This document shows positions 54,911 through 64,000 of a DNA stretch of 64,000 bases, piece after piece (position 1 is the first letter of the stretch; each line of letters opens with the position of its first letter). The notes beneath the pieces are model-generated. The model worked only from the letters and a program-made list of their open reading frames with translations, did not search any database and had not been told where the DNA came from. The DNA lies in assembly GCF_030272615.1 (NCBI RefSeq), contig NC_081406.1:187596391-187660390 (forward strand), in the 5' to 3' direction. Source of the stretch: Cryptomeria japonica (taxonomy: Eukaryota; Streptophyta; Pinopsida; Cupressales; Cupressaceae). The position numbers and the translations under genes are program-made.

Positions 54911-56834
54911 CTACAAAAACAAATGTTGCAATTCGGAATTGTTTATTAAAATGCTCATTGATACCAGAAACACAAAAAATAATAATAATCATCAAAAAAT
55001 CTACAATAATCTGTAAATCCTTGATAAGGTTATTCTAGAAAGCTAATGTTTCATGTATTTATTTAAATTTAAAATGTTTAAGTTTTTCTCATTTTTGAGA
55101 ACAGCCCTTCTCATCTGAGTGAAGTTCAAATCCTTTGCCTGCTAAGGCTGCAACAGGGAGACTATCTTTTCCACTAAAACCACCTAAGATAAAACATTGT
55201 CCACTTTGGTACTTAAGTACACTCACGAAGGATAGAAACTACACAATTAACTTTCAATAGCACTCAAACTTATCAGTAGGTCACAGCCTGGCAAAGGTTT
55301 AAAAAAGTATCAACATAATATCCAAATGATTTCACCTGCGTTTTGTATATATTTGATTCCCAAAATACATAATTTTAACAAATCCACCAATCCTAATAGC
55401 ATTAACATTTGCAACTCCCACACTGTGTTTCTAGTAAACTGTAATTTTGATTAGAAATTAGTGATATAAAAATATCCATCTACCTACTCAATAATGGGTT
55501 TGGTGGTAATAGAAGGAAAAAAGCTTAAAGATGTGAGAAATAAACATCTGGAGATGGGGTTAAGCACAATTGTGATGGAACTGCATAAAGGAAATCCAAA
55601 AGAGCATGAGGAGAAATTTCAAGAGATGATGATATACAACCTTTGTTAATGTTTTAATTAGTCCAGATGGGACATACAAATAATAAGGCAGAAAAAAACT
55701 GTTAGAATGAATAAAACTAATTAAGATAAATAGATGACAGAAACTTTTGATGCAAAGGAACTCAATGCTAATTGTTGAAACAATAAAAAAGAGAGTGTGC
55801 AATGAGTCATAAATAAAAAGTATCATTCAGGAAATTACAACGCTTATTTGGAATTTGAGATTTCATAATAGCATATCAGGACAGGAAATACAGGGGCAGA
55901 TCTAGCAACAAATTGTGGGGTAGAAAAGTTGGTCAAGATAGTATATACTCATACTTTTCCATGGCATTAAATCTAGCATCAGAATACTACACCAAAGCAG
56001 AAGAGCCTGCTCTTTGTTAAACATTGTTTGAACTCAGGAGAAAAATGATGAAAAGCTTCTGATTATAAAAAAAAGTGTCTTTAGTTGCATCCAATAACAT
56101 CTTTTCATGTTTGAATCAAAAGAGGAGAATGACAAAAGAAGAAAGAGTGTGACGGATAAATGATGAACAATAATAGATTTTATTTTTGCAATTTTTTTTG
56201 CAGTTGAAATATATGCTTGGAGCTGATGAAGTGAGATTTCTCTATAGATGAATGAGCAGAAGCTTAAATTTAATTTTTAAAGTTCGTGTCATGTTTTTTA
56301 TTTTCACAGTAATTGAGTTAAAAACCAACTAGAAATTTAAATCTCAGCCAACAATATTTCCGGCCTTGAGTCCTTGAACCTAGGTGCCTTAAACAAAATA
56401 AATATAAATCTGCCAAATACCTTAAAAACCTAGAACTTTAAAATGAGAACAACTGTTTGAAATGAGACTGGCTAATGTAATGCATGAAATCACAATTTTA
56501 ACTAACCTAGTAAAACTTGCTAACAGCTGAGCTTCTTATTTTGCTTATATAATTAAATGCTTTCGATGGCACATTTGAATCCGTAGTGTGATCTGCCCTA
56601 AATGGATATGCACTTGACAGCCCCCAAAAAATTTGAACTAAAACCTTCCTTTTGGTCATTATAAGTCTATGACCATCCCCCACTACATCACAGTCCTCGT
56701 GTTTGCATGGAAAGCCAGCTTTTTCACAAGGTGAAATATCAATAAGTCAATAATGGATTGCAATATTGAACACTGATGAGAGAAACTTTTAACCATTTCA
56801 CTCCCTTAATATGCAGCTTAATAATCTTCTGATT
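54911..56834. other. upstream intron of the polygalacturonase-like gene
   Basis: AT-rich. I searched both strands for the missing N-terminal GH28 motifs (GAVGDG, GxWLTGSF) by eye and saw none. Only short chance frames are present. Confidence 0.5.
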
Positions 56835-58520
56835 TGTTACATCCCACTTGTGCCCTAGTTGTTAATATGCAATGTTTACGGCATGATACATGTTTGCCCT
56901 AGTGCATTTATGCAATACTTGCAAGATGTTTAATGTGCCCTAGTTTTCATGTTTAATTTGAATGAATGTGCCCTAGTTTTTCATGCTTTAATTGAATGAA
57001 TGTGCTCAGATGTCATGCATATTTGAAGGATGTCAACTATGCTTATGATGATTTGATGAATCTTAATTGGTAAATTGATAAATTGATAGTTAACATTATG
57101 ACATGATGTTTTACCTTTGCCAATGAATTATGAAATGTCAGAATAAGACAAGATTTTGGATCTAACTGATTTAATTGGCCAAGTGTGTGCAGGAGATCAT
57201 CGTCCTCCGCGAAGGGAGGGAAAGTATCATCAGGTCGGGAGGTAAAGGAAAGAAAGAACTCATGCCATCTAAAACCCTAACCTGAACCAGGTAGACTGAT
57301 GTTTGACCTTGTCAAACCTTGTTGGTCGTCACATCAGGTAACCCTAGATGGTCAGTGCAAAGACTTTTAGGGTTCATAACCCTAGGGCTTTGTTTACGTT
57401 TCGAGGTAACTCATTATTATTTTAAGGAATTTTTAATTAATTATTAATATTTAAATCTCGCAGAGGCTCATGTTTTATCATGTAAATATAGCAATATATA
57501 CATCTTAGGCATAGCATGAATATGAGAGTACGTATACAAACAGTATACGTGCTCCCATAAGCATGCATACCTAAGGCGTATATATTCATATATGTAAATA
57601 TATGAATATATTATGCAAACTTCTTGAAAGGTTAACCTAAAAAAAAAGGAAAGGGTAAATACTATGTTATTTATTTAATTATAAAGTAAACCATCCTCTA
57701 AGTCGCTAGAGGTATAAGTGGCGTGAGAAAATAAGTATTAAACATTCACCCCCCCCCCTTCTTGGCGCAATTCATTGAACTTCTAATACTCCTTGGTAAT
57801 GATATTTTATTGGCCAAATAAAGGGCGTTTGCTTTAAAGAAAAATGTAATGCTTATTTATCAATTATTATCACGTAACCTTAATATATTTTGAGGTATAA
57901 ACGAAATTGAAGATATTCATTATTTTTATGAATATAGAAGGAAAGATATTTGTGTTCGAGCATTTTTGGTGTGAGTCGAGAACATTCATTTGGCGTGATA
58001 TACCGAACCTTCCCCAGAAAGCTTGAGACAAGAAAATAACGTGAGAATGTAATGATTTCCACGTAACTCTTGGGGGCAGATTTTGGAATCAGCCCGGTAT
58101 TAGGGTGAAAGGAGGATGAAAACATGTTGGGGAAATATATTTGGGGTTTTGCGCATTGAACGGGAGATTTTTTTTCATTACTTCTGGCTGCAAAGGGAGG
58201 AGGCATTGCTCTGCATTTTATCATTCTTCTTGCTCACGACTTGCAATTTCTGCTCTGCGTTTTACCAAAGCTGAGGGTTACTAGAAGAAGGGTGCTGGAA
58301 AATAACCTTCAAACGTTTCTCATCATTTTTCAAGTCATGTTTAAGCTCAAACCCTAACGCCTAGGTATAATTTTTCTATTTATTCATCATTTAGGAAATG
58401 GAAAATGAGGTATTCAAAAATATATAATGCAGTTGATGTTATTTCAATTTACTATTTACAGCTAAAAGTAGGAAGTTATTCTTGTTCTTCCTAAACTGTT
58501 CTTAATCGAACCTAGAGATA
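56835..58520 (+). mobile_element. 5' LTR of the plus-strand gypsy element
   Basis: About 1.69 kb starting TGTTACATCC. The end is placed near the gataact at 58514-58520 on the basis of the usual gataaca end of this LTR type; uncertain by some bases. It contains a poly-C run (57748-57757) and near-palindromic atatattcatatatg sequence near 57585. Confidence 0.55.
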
Positions 58521-58539
58521 ACTATGGCTACAGGCAGAA

Positions 58540-60440
58540 GGAATTAATGGGTCGGCCATTCAACCAGTAATTAACTGTCGTAGACAGTGACACGAAGAAA
58601 GTACCGAGGAAGAGGCACGAGAGGATCAGTTGATGGTAGACTTGGTAGAGTTGTGGGACGTGTCGGTCACGTAGTACGTGCAAAGGGAGGCTCAAGAGAG
58701 AGTTGTCTCTGAAGGCACGATACATGGTGAACTCACCGTCAACACTCCCGTCTTTGATCTGCTCGGAAGCATTCCAAGGTTGCTCGGCAGAAATTTGATT
58801 GCACTCCAAGACCGAAGAGAGGAAACTGCACGGGAACTCCGTCAACAACAAGTACTCCAAAGGTACGAAGAGCGGAACCATAGGGAGGAAGAGGAAAGGG
58901 ATACAAGTTGACGCCGTACCCCTGGCACTTGATGCCCCTACGGCCAAACAAAGACAGACGTACCATTACCACCGAGGGAGTAGACGAGGGAACCGTACAG
59001 AGATCCCTTCGCATGAAAGAATAGGTTGAGCGGAGATGACGGCTAAGGGAAGTTGCTGACTTAAGGAGCCCTGAGGAATGTAGCAGAAGTCAAAGAGTGA
59101 GTCGGAGTCGTAGTCGGGAGAGACAGACTATGTACGTGGAAGGAGTTGGAGGAGGTCGCTAGGAACTTGCCAATTCCAAACGTAGCGGAAGAGGATCTTG
59201 CTGACCAGGCCCCACACTCGATGTCGAGTGAAGAAGACTCAGGAACCAAGTCGCAGAGCAGTCTGTCGGAGTATTCTGAACAAGGAGAGGAGGCACAACG
59301 GGATCTGCAAGAAGAAATCGCCAATATTTTTGAAATGACATTATCCCGCATCCGGAATTTGTCCTTGACAAAGGAAACCAAAATAGGAGGGTTAGACCCA
59401 GAAACCCCGGGAAGGAGGGACTATAGGAGCGAGGGTGACCAAAGCCCTGCGGACAGGGGTCCAACCAAGTCAAACGCGTACGGTACCTTCCAAACACGTC
59501 ATACCTTCCAGGCATATAATAACTTCCAGGCGCTACATAAAACCCTCCAGAGAAACAGAAGCTTCCAAAATTCATGGGTGACAGGTTGGAGGATCCCATA
59601 CAACATTGTAAGACATGAGTGACCATTTGGGAGGCAAATGGCCAAGACGAACAGGATTACTGGTTGAAGGCATTTCCGGCCACTCTGCGAGGAATAGCAA
59701 TTGACTGGTATACGGACCTAGATGCCCAGTATAAAACATCATGGAACAACCTGAAGAAGGCTTTCCAAAAGGAGTTTAAACTCCTACGGGATGACAATGA
59801 AATCGTGGCAGAGATTTACAATACCAAGAAGAGAAAAAGTGAAAGTGTGCGGGCCTACAACAGAAGGTTGAGGGAACTAGTCAACAAAATGGAGAACCAG
59901 CCGACTGATGGCCTGAAGAAGAGATGGTTTGTCGAAGGATTGGTACCGTCCCTCAAATAGAAGATGAAGGTGGTCCCTCCGCCCTCGTATGATGAAGCAT
60001 ACAACCGCATGATGGATATTGAGAGTGAAAATAAGACATCCCGAGGGAAGTGCCAGGTGCGTGATGGTGATAGTACGGACGAAGACAACGACAGGGAATC
60101 TAAGACCGTACAAGCACTCCGAAGGGATATGATGTGGATGATGAAAGAATTGAAGGCTCACAAAGAAAATGGCAAGGAAGGAAAGGAACTATGGTGCACC
60201 GACTTAAGACAGAAGGGCACACTAAGGGGAGTTGCCCTCGAAAAGCCTTCTGTGATATCTGCCAAGTAATGGGACATCCATCAAGGAATGCTCGTACAAC
60301 TTGAAAACACGGAGCACCCAAGTGCTCTACGCCCAACCCGACCAAGTCACACCGCCAGCGACACCTCCGAAGCCGGCAGCAAACTGGGACGCCTCTCTTG
60401 TAGGGTACCAAAACAACTGACGGGGTAACAACGCCGAGGA
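58540..60440 (+). pseudogene. gypsy gag
   Basis: N-terminal coiled-coil part in frame 58678-58911 (IPRLLGRNLIALQDRREE, then Arg/Glu-rich), a Ser/Glu-rich middle (59146-59622), and the capsid domain (59619-59960) with YWLKAFPATLRGIAIDWY, FQKEFKLL, VRAYNRRLRELVNKM and KRWFVEGL. A stop at 59958 (before Lys-Met-Lys) and frameshifts around 60250 break it. Near 60250-60310 a first knuckle CDICQVMGHP is broken by a frameshift. Confidence 0.85.
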
Positions 60441-60472
60441 GTAGAATTCAATACGACGCAAAAGGACGACCC

Positions 60473-62947
60473 ATGATCCAATGTCGAAAATGCAACGAAT
60501 GGGGTCACTTTGCGCAGGAATGTCAAAATGGAGATAGTGCGGGGAATTTGTTGAGCAAATGGTGTGGTTCGGGAAATCACGAGGACACAGAGTGTCCAAA
60601 GCAAGAAGGGGTGAATATGCTGGAGGTAAAGGAACCGGAGGAGGGTGTACTGGCAATCACAAGATTGCAAAGTAAGAAAGCCACGTACCCTGACCCTTGC
60701 ACGGAGAAGGAAATACTCCAGGAGGCCAGGGTAGACATTGAACGCGCGATGGTAGAAGAACGGAGGGCCTCGCACCCCACTGCCAGTACTCCACTTCGGT
60801 CGAGACCGGAAAAAACTATCATTAAGCAGATGTTACAAACCACTATACCCGTACAGGTATCCGACCTCCTACAGACCATGCCGCAGTTGAGGATGGCCTT
60901 GACAAATGCAGCCCATGACACCACTACCAACCAAGAACACCAAATGACAATAGAACCACCTAGTACGGTTCCAGTGACGGAACCTGGTACGGATGCCACA
61001 AACCCTATGTTGCTCACACTAAGCATTGGACGGAAACCTGTCATGGTGGAGATGGAGATAATGGGGCAGAAGCTTACAAACACCATGGTGGATGGCGGGT
61101 CTAATGTCAACGTACTATCAGAAGAAACTTGGAAGGGTCTTGGTAAGCCTACCCTCTGGCCACCAACATTCCACCTCGTCGGCGCGGATCAACACGACAT
61201 CAAACCCCTCGGTACTCTCATGGCACAAAAGGTGGTGATTGGGACACAGCAATTCCTTCTGGACTTCGTAGTCATTCCACTGGAGAGGAAAGCGTACGAT
61301 GCCCTCCTCGGAAGGGGATGGCTGATCATGGCCAGAGCCAATCATAACTATAAGAAGAATACACACTCAATTGAGAGTGAAGGCCATAAGTATGTGATTG
61401 ACCTGAGGAACCAGGCCATCAGTGAGGAGCTTGCGTCGTCTGACTTCGACTCGGAGGACTCAAACAGATGGGAGTGGGGTTCCGAAGGAGACAGAGGAGG
61501 GATGGAACCCAACGAGAAAGGAGTGCTGGAATTGGACGGATGCTCTGAAGATGGAACTAGTTCATTGGCTGGACTCTTCCATTGGCAGATGGAGGACTAC
61601 AAGGTCTTCCACCCGAAGTGCCACATGCTACAAATATGCAAGATTGGGGAATCAAGTGGCAGTGCGGAAGAGCAGTCATTTCCCTTGGAGTACAGTAGGT
61701 ACCAGGAAGGGATGGCACAGGTGGATGACACACCAGCCCACCGGTTTGAACGAGATAAACCTATCAAGTACGAGGAAACGGATGTGAAAAAAGTCAATCT
61801 AGGCAAGGACGAGGACCCGCAGGTGATACTCGTAGGGGATGATTGGAACCTCATACTGAAGGCGGCGGCCTTCAGGATATTCCTGGAGTACAAGGACGTC
61901 TTTTCCTGGACCTACAAGGACTTGAAGGGGGTACCTCCGGAACCGTGCGTACACCACATATCCCTCGTACCAAGAGCCCAACCTGTACAGAGGAGACCAT
62001 ACAGAATGAACAAGAACTATGCGGCCAAGGTGAATGAGGAAATCAACAAAATGTTGGAGGCTGGGATCATATTTAAGGTGGAGACAAGTGATTGGGTCTC
62101 CCCAATAGTCATTTCTCTCAAGGAGGCTAATCGGATAAGGATATGCGTAGACTTCAAGTACCTAAACGCAGTAACAATCAAAGATCCATTTCCAATCCCA
62201 TTCACGGACAGCATCTTGGAAGAAGTAGTTGGGCACGAGATATACACGTTTCTAGATGGGTTCTCCAGATACAATCAGATAAGTATTGCGGAAGAAGATA
62301 AGCTAAAGAATACATTCGTGGTGGAAGAGGGGGTGTACGCATACAATTGCATGCCCTTCGAGCTATGTAATGCACCGACAACCTTCCAGAGAATAATTTT
62401 GCACATCTTTGACAAAATGTGCATAGGGAACTTCGGGGCGTTCTTGGATGACTGGTCTATTTTCAATGATCAGGACACTCATCTGATGGCACTCGGAGAA
62501 TGTATGGAGAGGTGTCTGAAAGCCAGGCTAGCTCTTAACCCGAAGAAGTGCAAGTTTATGGTACCGCAAGGAAAGCTCCTTGGCCACATTGTTTGTAAAG
62601 GACTAAAGACAAACCCAGACAAGATAGGGGTGATTATCAATATGGAGAATCCAATGAATGTAACAGGGGTGAAGTCATTTTTAGGCCACGTTGGCTACTA
62701 TCGGAGATTCATCAAAGGCTTTGCACAAGTCTCCTGGCCCCTAGACAAGCTGACAAGGAAGGGAGAGTCGTTCGTATGGGGTACAAAGCAAGAAGGAGCC
62801 TTCAAGGAACTGAAGGATCGGCTGGTGAGTGCGTCGATCCTAGTGTACTCGGATTGGAATAAAGAGTTTCATGTACATGTCGATACCTCCAACTTCGCCA
62901 TTGGTGCTACCCTCGCGCGGGACTTCATGCCCCTCTTTCCCTCTTAG
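60473..62947 (+). CDS. gypsy pol: knuckles, protease, RT, RNase H start
   Basis: 824 codons, open. Residues 4-17 form CRKCNEWGHFAQEC; a second knuckle (about 29-42) has its first Cys changed to Ser. Protease active site VDGGSN near residue 206 (D-G-G in place of D-S/T-G) and LLGRGWL near 280. RT: CVDFKYLN (about 558), TFLDGFSRY with its catalytic Asp (about 593), FLDDWSIFND (about 657), LNPKKCKF and SFLGHVGYYRRFIKGF. RNase H starts with HVDTSNFAIGATLA (about 805) but then jumps into sequence that normally precedes the integrase core and meets TAG. The chosen start is the first ATG; the gag-pol frame probably began upstream. Confidence 0.9.
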   Translation: MIQCRKCNEWGHFAQECQNGDSAGNLLSKWCGSGNHEDTECPKQEGVNMLEVKEPEEGVLAITRLQSKKATYPDPCTEKEILQEARVDIERAMVEERRASHPTASTPLRSRPEKTIIKQMLQTTIPVQVSDLLQTMPQLRMALTNAAHDTTTNQEHQMTIEPPSTVPVTEPGTDATNPMLLTLSIGRKPVMVEMEIMGQKLTNTMVDGGSNVNVLSEETWKGLGKPTLWPPTFHLVGADQHDIKPLGTLMAQKVVIGTQQFLLDFVVIPLERKAYDALLGRGWLIMARANHNYKKNTHSIESEGHKYVIDLRNQAISEELASSDFDSEDSNRWEWGSEGDRGGMEPNEKGVLELDGCSEDGTSSLAGLFHWQMEDYKVFHPKCHMLQICKIGESSGSAEEQSFPLEYSRYQEGMAQVDDTPAHRFERDKPIKYEETDVKKVNLGKDEDPQVILVGDDWNLILKAAAFRIFLEYKDVFSWTYKDLKGVPPEPCVHHISLVPRAQPVQRRPYRMNKNYAAKVNEEINKMLEAGIIFKVETSDWVSPIVISLKEANRIRICVDFKYLNAVTIKDPFPIPFTDSILEEVVGHEIYTFLDGFSRYNQISIAEEDKLKNTFVVEEGVYAYNCMPFELCNAPTTFQRIILHIFDKMCIGNFGAFLDDWSIFNDQDTHLMALGECMERCLKARLALNPKKCKFMVPQGKLLGHIVCKGLKTNPDKIGVIINMENPMNVTGVKSFLGHVGYYRRFIKGFAQVSWPLDKLTRKGESFVWGTKQEGAFKELKDRLVSASILVYSDWNKEFHVHVDTSNFAIGATLARDFMPLFPS

Positions 62948-64000
62948 CCGCAAGAGCTATTTGAACGATGGGGTCTAGACTTTGTGGGACCCTTGAAGCC
63001 AAGCAGTATGCATAGGTCCAAATATATTGTAGTGGCTACAGAGTACCTCACTAAGTGGGCAGAAGCGAGATCCCTACCAGATAACACGGCTCTAAGTACG
63101 GCATGGTTCTTGTATGAACAGATCGTCACTAGGTACAAGATACCCCTTCAAATCACAAGTGATCGGGGAGTGCATTTTGTCAACCAAGTAATCCATACCA
63201 TGACCATGGAGTTCAAAATCTTTCACAATCTCTCTAGCCTGTACTACCCCCGAGCGAACGAACAAGCAGAAGCAACCAACAAGGTATTGGTGTCAATAAT
63301 TTATAAGTCGTGCGGGGTGGAGCAGGAGGATTGGGAAGAAAGGCTACCAGCGGTGCTGTGGGCTTACCGCACGACCTACAAGGTCACTACAGGGCATACC
63401 CCGTTTCAGCTCATGTACGGACAGGAGGCAGTGGTACCTGCTGAGTACACTGTACCAAGCCTGCGGTTGGCGGTGGATAATAGACTCGGTGATGAAGAGA
63501 GCTTGAGTGCAAGGCTTGACAACCTAGTGAAACTGCACGAACGAAGGGTAATGGCACAATGGGCAACGGAGGTAGCGCAACGACGGCGGAAGTGTTGGCA
63601 TGACAAGCACCTACGGCAGGTCAACTTCCGACCAGGGCAGTTGGTTTTGAAGTATAACAACCGGAACGAACTCCGACCGGAGAAGTTTAAAGTTTGTTGG
63701 CTTGGACCCTATAAGATCAGAGAGGTCGGCAAGAACAGGGCGGTGAAGCTATCCACCTTGGATAACAATCCAATCAGGGACCCAGTGAATGGTTCGAAAC
63801 TGAAAGTCTACAAAGAACGAAACAAACCTGTGATAGGAATCAACATGCTGGGATACGCCACAAAAGGAAACTGGACCATAGGCCAAAGTAGGGAAGTGGA
63901 AGAAGACCCGGTGGTGAAAGCAGAGCCCTATCGAAGGGATGAATATTGGGCTAAGCCGCTTACATTCATGGAAGAACAATTTGTGCCGAAGCGGGTGGAA
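62948..64000 (+). pseudogene. gypsy integrase core and C-terminal part
   Basis: Continues in the same frame directly after the TAG at 62945-62947 and has no stop to the window end (351 codons). RWGLDFVGPL (first Asp), QITSDRGVHFVNQ (second Asp), NEQAEATNK (Glu) are present, followed by EERLPAVLWAYRTTYK, TPFQLMYGQEAV and a C-terminal domain with FRPGQLVLKYN and WLGPYKI. The H-H-C-C finger is missing because of the deletion upstream. No chromodomain is visible before the window end. Confidence 0.88.

Larger units (their letters stand above)
56835..64000 (+). mobile_element. Ty3/gypsy element, 3' end beyond window
   Basis: LTR from TGTTACATCC at 56835 to about 58520, then gag with knuckles and a long pol. 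The whole coding part is GC-richer than its surroundings and keeps an 824-codon frame, so it is the best preserved element in the window. RNase H is cut short and joined to the integrase core by a deletion. The 3' LTR and target duplication are outside the window. It lies in the intron upstream of the first visible polygalacturonase-like exon. Confidence 0.85.

Noticed and set aside
55115-55140. Box B-like gttcaaatcc, possible SINE or tRNA
   Set aside because: No box A at the expected distance, no A tail and no target duplication.
60577-61110. 177-codon minus-strand frame opposite the gypsy pol
   Set aside because: Antisense shadow of the open pol frame; Ser/Cys/Val-rich without motifs.

Overview
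This window is plant nuclear DNA, most likely from a gymnosperm with a large genome. The evidence is stacked LTR retrotransposons of several lineages, a host gene with a 14.9 kb intron full of transposons, and tRNA-iMet-primed copia elements. The species cannot be named from the sequence. There is one recognisable host gene; almost everything else is transposon sequence in various states of decay.

Left part (1-25803) is a nest of minus-strand elements. An old copia element (11099-25803) runs off the left through an inserted Tat/Ogre-type Ty3/gypsy element (376-11098). That gypsy element carries a SINE in its LTR and is itself cut by a further copia LTR at the window edge (1-375). The 5' LTR of the old copia is split by a complete copia element (15527-24967, 5-bp target duplication ATAAC). 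The integrase of this inner copia is in turn split by a 2.58 kb non-autonomous LTR element (19448-22027). The gypsy leader has unusual architecture: 42-bp and ~54-bp tandem repeats, and two arrays of one 22-bp unit on either side of an 84-codon frame.

Middle part (25804-37800) is decayed: a probable copia LTR, a plus-strand gypsy pol remnant (27190-29290), a degenerate repetitive LTR-like stretch containing a 5'-truncated LINE with an 11-bp target duplication, and a Cassandra-like element carrying a 5S rRNA-derived promoter segment (near 35.4 kb). About 3 kb (32.1-35.1 kb) and 1.7 kb (35.9-37.6 kb) show nothing recognisable.

Right part (37818-56834) is the minus-strand gene for a GH28 polygalacturonase-like protein. 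Four exons are visible (54790-54910, 39634-39879, 38528-38681, 37818-38343); the N-terminal exon(s) lie beyond this stretch. The large intron holds a copia element with target duplication GGAAA (itself holding a solo LTR with duplication AAGGA), a ~245-bp tandem array split by that copia, a hAT-type element with 8-bp duplication, and a second solo LTR with duplication AAACT only 90 bp from an exon. From 56835 to the window end lies a comparatively well preserved plus-strand Ty3/gypsy element with an open 824-codon pol frame, but with most of RNase H and the integrase zinc finger deleted.

No wholly new cellular system was found. The most unusual structures are the 22-bp arrays around the leader frame, the 41-bp hairpin array with compensating stem changes, and the gene split by a transposon-filled intron.
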